From assembly GCA_025800345.1 (NCBI GenBank), contig JAOXSB010000041.1:1-42461 (forward strand): a stretch of 42,461 bases of DNA, written 5' to 3'. A program made the translations under genes and the position numbers. Under the pieces are notes generated by a model. The model was not told the origin of the DNA, made no database searches, and saw only the letters and a program-made list of their open reading frames with translations. Numbering within the stretch: the stretch's first letter is position 1; every line of letters starts with the position of its first letter. Positions 1 through 6,005 of this stretch are shown piece by piece. The DNA comes from Mangrovicoccus sp. (GTDB lineage Bacteria; Pseudomonadota; Alphaproteobacteria; Rhodobacterales; Rhodobacteraceae).

Positions 1-47
1 GAAGAGGATTTCAGCATCCGGTCCTTGAGTTTTCTGAAAAATGACAT
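1..47 (-). CDS. 5' end of a minus-strand gene, possibly ftsY (partial)
   Basis: Reading leftward from ATG at 47 gives MSFFRKLKDRMLKSS before the window ends. A short basic start of this kind is what I remember for FtsY, the SRP receptor GTPase, in Rhodobacteraceae, but 15 residues cannot prove it. A purine-rich stretch (GAAGGGAAG on the minus strand) lies upstream as a possible ribosome binding site. No GTPase motif is in view. The gene could equally be another cytoplasmic protein with a basic N-terminus. Confidence 0.4.
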   Translation of the reverse strand, partial: MSFFRKLKDRMLKSS

Positions 48-167
48 CGCCAGCTTCCCTTCGCCTCTCGGCGTTGGTTAGCGGCCCCGGAGCAAAGATG
101 GAAGCCCGGAGCCGCAGCGCCGGTTTGAGATGGCGCTCAAAACAGGCGTGAGATTGCGGAAACCGCC

Positions 168-815
168 TTACTCAGCGAGCATTGCCACGCCATGCGCCTC
201 GGCCCGACGGGTCGCTTCACGGTGCAAACGTTCCGATTTCTTTTGCTTGAACTCGGAAAATGGCCGCCAATAAAGCGTGCCGAGAAGCACATCGAAAATC
301 GGCAAAGTCACGTTGAAATTCACATCATGCATCACGTCGCGATTATGGTGCAGGATAGGCAGGTGACGCACAGCGCGCCAACCGGGCACCAAACGGAACA
401 TCCGCTCCAGCGGCGAGCCTTCTTTCAGGTGATAGCTGAAATGGAAGATCTCATAGGCCAGATAGGATCCCATCACCGTGGCCGCAGCCACCAGACCCGC
501 GTCTTTGCCCAAGATCAGATAAGCGATCATCCCAGCGGGCGCAAAAATAAACACCACGGCCGACAAGATCAGCTGCAGCGAAAACAGCACCACGCGCCAA
601 TCCTTAAGCATCTCATATTCCGTGTGGGCTTCGTCATAGAAGGTGTGATGATCGCCCGTATGACGCTGATGCACAAACTTCATCAGCTTGGTTTTCTTAT
701 GCCCAGCCCAGCGATGCATGGCGTATTCACCTTTGAGCTTCTCCCCGAGATCCGGACCATTGCGAACGGGATTCTCCACCTTTGAATGGACGAAGGAGGA
801 AGACCCATGAAGCAC
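168..815 (-). CDS. Fatty acid hydroxylase / sterol desaturase family protein
   Basis: A 215-residue membrane protein with the histidine clusters of the diiron fatty-acid-hydroxylase superfamily: HRWAGH (about residue 34), HQRHTGDHH (about 49-57), HFSYH (about 125) and HHNRDVMHD (about 156). These would hold a non-haem diiron centre that oxidises a lipid chain at the membrane. Hydrophobic helices lie at about residues 73-95 and 100-125. The protein is short for the family and lacks the usual N-terminal membrane helices before the first His box. The frame opens at a GTG (815) with weak ribosome-binding potential. ATG at 719, preceded by AAAGGTGAA, is a serious alternative but would lose the residues just before the first box. 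The substrate is unknown. Confidence 0.75.
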   Translation of the reverse strand: MLHGSSSFVHSKVENPVRNGPDLGEKLKGEYAMHRWAGHKKTKLMKFVHQRHTGDHHTFYDEAHTEYEMLKDWRVVLFSLQLILSAVVFIFAPAGMIAYLILGKDAGLVAAATVMGSYLAYEIFHFSYHLKEGSPLERMFRLVPGWRAVRHLPILHHNRDVMHDVNFNVTLPIFDVLLGTLYWRPFSEFKQKKSERLHREATRRAEAHGVAMLAE

Positions 816-893
816 CCAGACGCTTCACTTCCCAAACGTCAGTACGAAAATACCCGCGAGCAGTGGAACGCGACAGTTCCGAAGAACGACTAA
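807..893 (+). CDS. Possible 28-residue small ORF with a strong RBS
   Basis: ATG at 807 is preceded by GAAGGAGGAAGA with good spacing. It opens a 28-codon hydrophilic frame beginning MKHPDASLPKRQYENTR and ending PKND before TAA. It overlaps the 5' end of the hydroxylase gene on the other strand and the stop of the 84-residue gene. I do not recognise it. The strong Shine-Dalgarno is the only positive sign, so it may be chance. Confidence 0.25.
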   Translation: MKHPDASLPKRQYENTREQWNATVPKND

Positions 894-1144
894 TCAAGCA
901 GGCCGAGTAGCAGTGTTACACCGGATGCTACCACAGCACCAATAAGCGAACATACCACCGCTATTTTCATATTATCGCGTCTAGTAATCTGAAATTTCAG
1001 ATATTCGATTTTAAGGAGATGGCCTTCCCATGCATCAGGCGATCCAAAGCCCCCACCGCGCTCCTGAACTGATACTAGTTCTTCGAGTTCGTCCTCGAGT
1101 TTTCTCAAGATTTCGCTCGTTTTTCTGCGTACAATAGGTTTCAA
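890..1144 (-). CDS. 84-residue single-helix membrane protein, unknown function
   Basis: A small protein with a charged N-terminal half that looks like a coiled coil (residues about 8-30, rich in Glu, Leu and Lys) and one hydrophobic C-terminal helix (about 60-83) ending in LLGLLD. This is a tail-anchored layout. It starts 24 bases outside the left attachment repeat, so it is the first gene beyond tRNA-Cys on the host side. The surrounding DNA is more AT-rich than the host genes further away, so it may be a relic of an older insertion at the same tRNA. No family recognised. Confidence 0.55.
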   Translation of the reverse strand: MKPIVRRKTSEILRKLEDELEELVSVQERGGGFGSPDAWEGHLLKIEYLKFQITRRDNMKIAVVCSLIGAVVASGVTLLLGLLD

Positions 1145-1167
1145 ATACTTTACGCAATTGTTTTAAA

Positions 1168-1215
1168 TGGAGGCGAGTACCGGAATCGAACCGGTGTACA
1201 CGGATTTGCAATCCG
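1168..1215. repeat. attL: 48-bp direct repeat of tRNA-Cys 3' end
   Basis: Identical base for base to 12499-12546. On the minus strand it reads from the anticodon arm (GCA anticodon) through the T arm and acceptor to CCA. Beyond 1215 the sequence departs from the tRNA, so no functional tRNA is made here. Confidence 0.95.
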
Positions 1216-1243
1216 GTTAAAAAGTAATAAAAAACAATACTTT

Positions 1244-1295
1244 AATGTTTCAATTTGCCCCGGGACATACTGTGAACAGACCGCGAATGTTTCAA
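1244..1295. repeat. Two direct repeats near attL, candidate integrase arm sites
   Basis: The decamer aatgtttcaa occurs at 1244-1253 and 1286-1295, exactly 42 bp (about four helical turns) apart. Related gtttcaa copies lie by attR at 12433-12439 and 12445-12451. Short repeats flanking both att cores are what arm-type binding sites of a tyrosine integrase look like. The assignment is inference. Confidence 0.35.
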
Positions 1296-1321
1296 ACGCG
1301 AAATTGAATCATCACAACGCA

Positions 1322-1367
1322 ACAAAAGAAAAAGGCCCCGTCACAGCGGCAACTGTGATCGGAGCCC
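1322..1367 (-). terminator. Rho-independent terminator on the minus strand, upstream of rep
   Basis: The stem is formed by 1334-1346 and 1353-1367 (six inner pairs tcacag/ctgtga, then a bulge and further GC pairs). On the minus strand it is followed directly by TTTTTCTTTTGT. No minus-strand gene lies just to the right, so it would end an antisense transcript covering the leader of the Rep-like gene, as in copy-control RNAs of plasmids. On the plus strand there is no U tract, so rightward transcription should pass. Confidence 0.55.
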
Positions 1368-1442
1368 AAAATTTCAAAGCCTCTTCGCTTTCGACAAAAC
1401 ATAGCACGTTACTTTGTGCCACCGCAATCGCGGGAGGTGCAA

Positions 1443-2174
1443 ATGCCTAAGCTCAATCGCTTTGAATGGTTAAAGGCCGTTCTTCAAAGTGCGGACCTCA
1501 ATTCGTCAACGAAAGCAGTTGCCTCAGCGCTATCTGTACAGTTTGCCAACGACAAGACGGGGCAGTTGAATCCTTCCCTCAAGACCTTGGACGAGTTCCT
1601 AGCGGGCATGTCGCTGGCGACCATCAAACGTTGCCTAAAACAGCTTGTCGAGTTCGGTTGGCTGTTTCGCTCTGAAGGGCGTGGTGCTGGCAATCACACA
1701 GAATATGACCTTCGTGCTCCGGCTAAAATCATTCCGTTTCGTCCGAAGAAAAAGGGAGCACCAGTGAGCCTTTCAAAAGCACAAAAGGGCTCATCCGCGA
1801 TAGGTAAAGGGCGCATGCGTGATCTTTCCTATATAAAGATAGAACAATCCAAAGAACAAAACCCCGCGCTTGAGCCGGATCTGCCAGATGGAAGGCCATC
1901 CGGCTCGGCGCGCGGGGACGACACGCAAGCCGTTTTTGTTTCGCGTCATTCTTTCGGTTGTCGTCAATGGGAGCAATTCACCGAACGAATGTTTGGCGCA
2001 TGGATCGACAGGGCACTTCCCGAAACCATTGAAAACGGAGAGCGCGGCTATTGGCTGCCTGCCAAGTTCCCACCAACCAACAAAAACGATTGGCCCGAGT
2101 GGCGCGGCTGGCTAATCGGTTCGGGCTGGACCTTGTTTGCGCCTTCGAAGCAGGAGCTTTGCCATGTGGTCTGA
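1443..2174 (+). CDS. Rep-like helix-turn-helix protein
   Basis: A 243-residue protein whose first 100 residues form a winged-helix domain of the kind found in plasmid and phage replication proteins (HTH_36-like): ASALSVQFAND, then the recognition region MSLATIKRCLKQLVEFGW. The middle is basic and low-complexity; the C-terminal part contains WEQFTERMFGAW and is aromatic-rich. ATG at 1443 is chosen because GGAGG (1433-1437) sits five bases upstream; the frame also opens at a GTG (1416) with no such site. It overlaps the mobilization gene downstream by 11 bases. Its role may be to start replication of the excised circle. That is inference from the domain and position; a plain transcription factor is possible. 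Confidence 0.6.
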   Translation: MPKLNRFEWLKAVLQSADLNSSTKAVASALSVQFANDKTGQLNPSLKTLDEFLAGMSLATIKRCLKQLVEFGWLFRSEGRGAGNHTEYDLRAPAKIIPFRPKKKGAPVSLSKAQKGSSAIGKGRMRDLSYIKIEQSKEQNPALEPDLPDGRPSGSARGDDTQAVFVSRHSFGCRQWEQFTERMFGAWIDRALPETIENGERGYWLPAKFPPTNKNDWPEWRGWLIGSGWTLFAPSKQELCHVV

Positions 2175-2622
2175 GCAAAGAGCAAGGCGACCCATGTCAT
2201 ACGCTGACGCTGCTGACACGGGAGCTTGCGAGGGGTGGCAAGCCTCCCCTTCGAACCCCACCGGCGGGGGCACGCCCCACGCCAAAGCACCGCTCACCGA
2301 AACCTTCGTCTTTCGGTGCAGCGCTGCTGAAAAGGCCGAGCTTCGCGCCAAAGCCCAAGCTGCGGGTGTGCCTGCCGCGACCCTTCTGCGTGAAGCTTTG
2401 GGTCTGACAGAAGCTCGTCGTCGCAAGCCAGCACCCCGTGTTGACCCTGCGCTTGTGCTGGCAGTTGGACGCATCGGCGGCAACCTCAACCAGATTGCGC
2501 GACTTGCGAACCGGGCGCTATTGGCTGGGTGCGTTGATCTGGAGACGCTTGCAATGGTCCGCCAGTTGGTTGTGATCGAACGGCAGCTTGCCCTGATCCT
2601 CGATGAGGCACGGCAATGCTGA
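2164..2622 (+). CDS. MbeC/MobC-like relaxosome accessory protein
   Basis: A 152-residue protein. From about residue 45 it carries FVFRCSAAEKAELRAKA and LREALGL, a ribbon-helix-helix-type DNA-binding pattern. It then has the mobilization-family signature VGRIGGNLNQIARLANR and a C-terminal helix (LVVIERQLALILDEA). In ColE1-type plasmids the equivalent protein binds the origin of transfer and recruits the relaxase. Start 2164 is preceded by CAGGAG at seven bases; ATG at 2194 is an alternative. It overlaps the relaxase gene by seven bases, the gene order of ColE1 mbeC-mbeA. Confidence 0.8.
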   Translation: MWSEQRARRPMSYADAADTGACEGWQASPSNPTGGGTPHAKAPLTETFVFRCSAAEKAELRAKAQAAGVPAATLLREALGLTEARRRKPAPRVDPALVLAVGRIGGNLNQIARLANRALLAGCVDLETLAMVRQLVVIERQLALILDEARQC

Positions 2623-4190
2623 TCAAATTCTTTTCCAACGGCAAAGGCGCGGGGGCTGGTCCCGTCGGCTATCTCGTCGCGCGTGAGGTGCTGGCCTATG
2701 ACGCCAATCGCGATCTGATCCGCGATGCCGACGGCCAGCCTATGACGGTCACACGCGATCCTTCGCCCGAAGTGCTACGCGGCGATCCCGCCCGCACCGA
2801 GGCCCTGATTGATGCCAGCCGCAATCAATGGACCTATCGTGCGGGCGTTATAAGCTTTGCCTGCGAAGACGCCCCAACTGAAGCCCAGCAGGCTGAAGTC
2901 ATGGACGCCTTTGAGCAGCTGGCTTTTGCTGGCATGGACGGCCAGCAATTCGATATGCTCTGGGTTCGGCACAGCCACGAAGACCGCGTTGAACTGCATT
3001 TCTGTACGCCGCGCTTGGAGCTGACCACAGGCAAAAGCCTCAACATTGCGCCTCCCGGCTATCAAACCGCTTATGACAGCCTGCGCGATCTGATGAACAA
3101 GACGCATGGCTGGGCTGATCCGATGGATTTGGACCGCGCACAGGAGGTCCAGGCCACCGTTGAAGCCCCTACGCGAGCACAGGGCCGCAAAGAGCTACAC
3201 GAATGGATTTTGGATCAGATCAGTGTCGGCACCGTCAGCGACCGCGCCAGCATGATTGATGCACTGACCGACGCAGGCTTCGACATTCCCCGCGCTAGCA
3301 AAAATTACATCACCGCCAAAGACCCCGACACGGGGGAACGCTGGCGATTGAAAGGAGAAATTTTCCATGACGACTGGCAAACCGAACCGTCTAGCCGAGA
3401 AATTGAACGCGGACCTGGAAGCGATCCGCAAAGAGCACGCCGACTTGATGGCGTCACAATTGCAGAGCTTCAGGAGCGATATTCAGGACAGTGTGAGGCT
3501 CGCGCGGGATACAATCGAAACCGATACCAGCACGTTTCTGGATTGGAGCGGGAGGGCCTGGCAGGACCACATCAACACGATCAGGCGCTTGATGCGACTT
3601 TCACCATGGATGGTGAGCTTGGCGTGTCTGTTGATAGTGGTCGCGACATTGGCGCTGACGTTTCTCTGGAGTTGGCAACTGTCCGAGATGACGAGCCGCA
3701 CGCAGTTGGAGACGCTGGGCTTGCAGACAGTGCAGCACGAGGGCGCGACCTATCTGATCCTGCCGCCGGAAACAGCGAGCATTCGCAGCTGCACGATGAC
3801 AGGTCAGACGGTTTCCTGCATCAAAGTGGAGGCGAACTAAATGGATCAGCCCCTGACAGCCTTGGAACGCGACTTGCTGGCCTGCATCGAGCGATTGGTA
3901 GCGGCCTGCGAAACCTCAGCGCAGGAATTGCGCGGCTTAGAGACACGCTCGACGGACGGGATCGAGAAGAAGCTGAATGGGTTGGTGCAATGCGTGCTGC
4001 TACTTATGAAATCACATCTTTTGTCAGTGAAAACATTGGCCGACTTGCTGACCGAGGAAGAGACCTACGCGACGCTGGAAGAGAACTTGCAAGCCAGCTT
4101 GAAGCTAGTGAGAGCCGCCGAGAAACAGCTGAACGAGAGCTGAGCGAACGGCAATTTGAACGAGATCAAAGCCATGGCCTCGGACTTTAA
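2616..4190 (+). CDS. MbeA-type relaxase
   Basis: A 524-residue DNA nicking and strand-transfer protein for conjugative mobilization. The N-terminus (IKFFSNGKGAGAGPVGYLV) matches my memory of ColE1 MbeA, placing the candidate catalytic tyrosine at Y19. The metal-site motif is WVRHSHEDRVELHFCTP with H119, E126 and H128. ColE1 MbeA is known for an unusual H-E-N set, and here the third position is His. The second half is hydrophilic, rich in Arg, Asp and Glu, and coil-like at the end. From 3367 to 4143 the same DNA also codes the B- and D-type accessory proteins in another frame, which explains the odd composition there. Start ATG 2616 overlaps the MbeC-like gene. Confidence 0.88.
   Translation: MLIKFFSNGKGAGAGPVGYLVAREVLAYDANRDLIRDADGQPMTVTRDPSPEVLRGDPARTEALIDASRNQWTYRAGVISFACEDAPTEAQQAEVMDAFEQLAFAGMDGQQFDMLWVRHSHEDRVELHFCTPRLELTTGKSLNIAPPGYQTAYDSLRDLMNKTHGWADPMDLDRAQEVQATVEAPTRAQGRKELHEWILDQISVGTVSDRASMIDALTDAGFDIPRASKNYITAKDPDTGERWRLKGEIFHDDWQTEPSSREIERGPGSDPQRARRLDGVTIAELQERYSGQCEARAGYNRNRYQHVSGLEREGLAGPHQHDQALDATFTMDGELGVSVDSGRDIGADVSLELATVRDDEPHAVGDAGLADSAARGRDLSDPAAGNSEHSQLHDDRSDGFLHQSGGELNGSAPDSLGTRLAGLHRAIGSGLRNLSAGIARLRDTLDGRDREEAEWVGAMRAATYEITSFVSENIGRLADRGRDLRDAGRELASQLEASESRRETAERELSERQFERDQSHGLGL
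3367..3840 (+). CDS. MbeB-like mobilization protein, nested inside the relaxase gene
   Basis: A 157-residue protein in a different frame from the relaxase and wholly inside it. The N-terminal 70 residues are charged and helical (coiled-coil-like), followed by one strong transmembrane helix at about residues 79-100 (MVSLACLLIVVATLALTFLW) and a small C-terminal domain with two cysteines. AAGGAGA at 3352-3358 lies eight bases before the ATG. ColE1 mbeB has the same placement inside mbeA and the same layout; it tethers the relaxosome to the membrane or coupling protein. Placement, start signal and architecture together make this a real overprinted gene. Confidence 0.8.
   Translation: MTTGKPNRLAEKLNADLEAIRKEHADLMASQLQSFRSDIQDSVRLARDTIETDTSTFLDWSGRAWQDHINTIRRLMRLSPWMVSLACLLIVVATLALTFLWSWQLSEMTSRTQLETLGLQTVQHEGATYLILPPETASIRSCTMTGQTVSCIKVEAN
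3841..4143 (+). CDS. MbeD-like entry/mobilization protein, nested inside the relaxase gene
   Basis: A 100-residue, mostly helical protein (MDQPLTALERDLLACIERL at the start), with a Glu/Leu-rich coiled-coil character and no membrane helix. It begins directly after the TAA of the MbeB-like gene, with GGAGG at 3828-3832 eight bases upstream, and also lies inside the relaxase frame. ColE1 mbeD has the same position and a role in mobilization and entry exclusion. Sequence similarity is too loose to be sure by eye; the gene order is the main support. Confidence 0.7.
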   Translation: MDQPLTALERDLLACIERLVAACETSAQELRGLETRSTDGIEKKLNGLVQCVLLLMKSHLLSVKTLADLLTEEETYATLEENLQASLKLVRAAEKQLNES

Positions 4191-4207
4191 TTTCAAAAGG
4201 AAAAACA

Positions 4208-4507
4208 ATGACATTCGAACACGATCACTTCACCATGAGCTACCATCAAGCCCGCGATTACGGAATTGATTATCGCGAGTTTGAGAAGGTCGACTGCCTG
4301 CCTGAAGGGGTTCCATTGATCGCCGTGGCGGGCATCTGGGGTGACTACAGTAACATCCGCTGCCTGTTCATGGACAGTGACGGCAATGGCTACATGCGTA
4401 ACATTCGGAAGTGGGGCGACAAAGGATACTTCCTCACGGAAGTGGAAGGTTGTGTCAAAGAGTTGGAGGTTGGACAGCTGTTGATTGTCGCTAAAGACGG
4501 CATTTAA
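4208..4507 (+). CDS. 99-residue acidic protein, unknown function
   Basis: A soluble acidic protein with MSYHQARDYGIDYREFEK near the start and IRKWGDKGYFLTEVEG later, probably a small alpha/beta fold. AAAAGGAAAAAC precedes the ATG. It follows the relaxase by 17 bases and may be co-transcribed with the mobilization genes. I do not recognise a family. Accessory genes in this position of mobile elements are often anti-restriction or host-interaction proteins, but nothing in the sequence shows that here. Confidence 0.65.
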   Translation: MTFEHDHFTMSYHQARDYGIDYREFEKVDCLPEGVPLIAVAGIWGDYSNIRCLFMDSDGNGYMRNIRKWGDKGYFLTEVEGCVKELEVGQLLIVAKDGI

Positions 4508-4935
4508 CCTGCTTAACGCAAGTCAATTTCGTTCAACGAGCTTACGAATCGATGATAAACGTGACTGCCATGTTATGTCCAACTAGTGTGCAAAATTCGC
4601 GCAAGCCTCATAGATTGTTCGCTTTGTCTGTATTTTTCTTGGAGACACTAGATTTCGTGTGCGTGTATTTGAGGGTACCACTGCTTGGCCGTTCTGCTGA
4701 AGCGTACACTAAAGCTAGTACAATCGAAGTTCAGGCGGTAACTCTAGCTGAATTGTTAACAGCTGGTGATCCGGGCGCACTCTTGACCACCCTCGCAGGT
4801 ACCGCTACTTCTCTCGCACCAAACCGCGAAACCAGCACTTTTGCTTTTCCGCGGGCGTTGTGACTTAGCGTCATGGCAGACATCTGATGCACGTTTACTT
4901 GCATGAGAGAGTAGCGGTTTGAAACCAATTCATGA
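4508..4935. other. Non-coding stretch between mob genes and the minus-strand operon
   Basis: About 430 bases without a convincing gene. Frames of 103 codons (plus, 4552-4863) and 86 codons (minus, 4731-4991) are open but lack a credible ribosome binding site or recognisable product. A small inverted repeat, agctg/cagct, sits near 4750-4768. It may be a decayed gene; an origin of transfer or replication could lie here, but I see no diagnostic repeat. Confidence 0.4.
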
Positions 4936-4959
4936 ACGGCGACCCAACTGGGTCGCCGT
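4936..4959 (-). terminator. Stem-loop ending the minus-strand operon
   Basis: A perfect 11-bp inverted repeat, acggcgaccca / tgggtcgccgt, with a 2-base centre, six bases beyond the stop codon at 4966. There is no strong U tract on the minus strand, so termination may be Rho-assisted or the hairpin may stabilise the mRNA end. Confidence 0.6.
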
Positions 4960-4965
4960 CTGACT

Positions 4966-6003
4966 TTATAGCTCGTACATGTAGCTACCATCTTTTTTTA
5001 CAGCATAAGACCAGCTCTCTAGGTCGCCATTTCGAAGGCAGACATCTCGAGTGTAGTGCACGGCATACTTTTGTGGTTGGGAGTAATAGACAGGTATGTC
5101 GCCCTTTTCAGCTCGCTCTGAAGCTAGTGCGAACAAGCACATGGCCAGTGAAAACGGTTTAGGACCATAGGGCGCCATGACCGATGACTTCGATCCGCCC
5201 TCTGTAACAATCTTCATCGCATCGAAAGTTTGCGAAACGTCGACAGAGTCCAAGTGAAGATAGCTGATGGGGTCTGATTTCTCGAAGAAATTTTCCTCTC
5301 TTTGAACCTTCATTTCTACTTCTTGGACGAACTTCCAGTTTCGATGAATCGAAGGAGGTCCTGGTGGGAACGGAAAAAGTAATTGCAGCGAAGTCGTATT
5401 GTCCGCACCAAATAACTGAAGCATCCCGTGAGTGTGAAAACCTACTCCGACGAATGCGAAATCGTGGGTGTCTCGGTCATCTTCGGAAACAAAGGTTGGA
5501 AGGACGCGAAGCGTTTCCGGGTTTTCGGACAGCACTTCAGCATGAATATCGCCCTTAGTGTAGATTACTTGAAGATTTTTCACCTCGGATCGCTGAACTA
5601 GGTACCGAACCATGGGAAAAAACCAGCGTTTAGGCATGGATGTGATGTCCAAAATGACGTTGCTCGAAAACGAAATAGCCTCGTCACAAAGTGATCTCAT
5701 CGTGTCAATGGAAGCCTTCAGATCATGGCGGTGAACGTGAATCTCTGCTTCACAATTAGCTTCGATGAACTGAAGGTTTTTTGCGTAAGCTGCCTCGCGC
5801 TCCAGAATTTCATGTTCTTGACCCTGCAACGGATCATCTATTCGAACTAATACCAAATTGTCTGTTGATAACGCATGCTCCGCTACAGATTTTGCACTTC
5901 TTGTTTCGGTACCATGACAGGCAATAACACTCCAAGCATCTACGCGATATTGTTCGCGAAGCCACGATGGCCGCCCCCAAGGGCGAAATTTAAAGCTTTG
6001 CAT
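4966..6003 (-). CDS. Unrecognised Rossmann-like protein, last gene of the putative defence operon
   Basis: A 345-residue soluble protein. The first 180 residues alternate hydrophobic strands and helices as in a Rossmann-type fold: WSVIACHG (24-31), LVLVRIDD (50-57), AEIHVHRHDL (86-95), NVILDITSMPKRW (115-127), LQVIYTKGD (144-152). The strand followed by DITSMPKR recalls the strand-end motifs of CARF-like sensor domains, but this is only resemblance. The second half has no motif I know and no nuclease signature. It starts two bases after the ATPase stop, with no clear ribosome binding site of its own, so translation is probably coupled. Candidate roles are nucleotide sensor or effector. Confidence 0.8.
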   Translation of the reverse strand: MQSFKFRPWGRPSWLREQYRVDAWSVIACHGTETRSAKSVAEHALSTDNLVLVRIDDPLQGQEHEILEREAAYAKNLQFIEANCEAEIHVHRHDLKASIDTMRSLCDEAISFSSNVILDITSMPKRWFFPMVRYLVQRSEVKNLQVIYTKGDIHAEVLSENPETLRVLPTFVSEDDRDTHDFAFVGVGFHTHGMLQLFGADNTTSLQLLFPFPPGPPSIHRNWKFVQEVEMKVQREENFFEKSDPISYLHLDSVDVSQTFDAMKIVTEGGSKSSVMAPYGPKPFSLAMCLFALASERAEKGDIPVYYSQPQKYAVHYTRDVCLRNGDLESWSYAVKKDGSYMYEL

Positions 6004-6005
6004 TA

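Noticed and set aside
192-785. 197-codon plus-strand frame opposite the hydroxylase gene
   Set aside because: Antisense shadow; His/Gln-rich composition, no family pattern, while the minus strand has clear diiron motifs.
4552-4863. 103-codon plus-strand frame in the gap after the mob genes
   Set aside because: No ribosome binding site and no recognisable domain; Ser/Thr/Ala-rich tail looks random. Kept only as a note on the gap.
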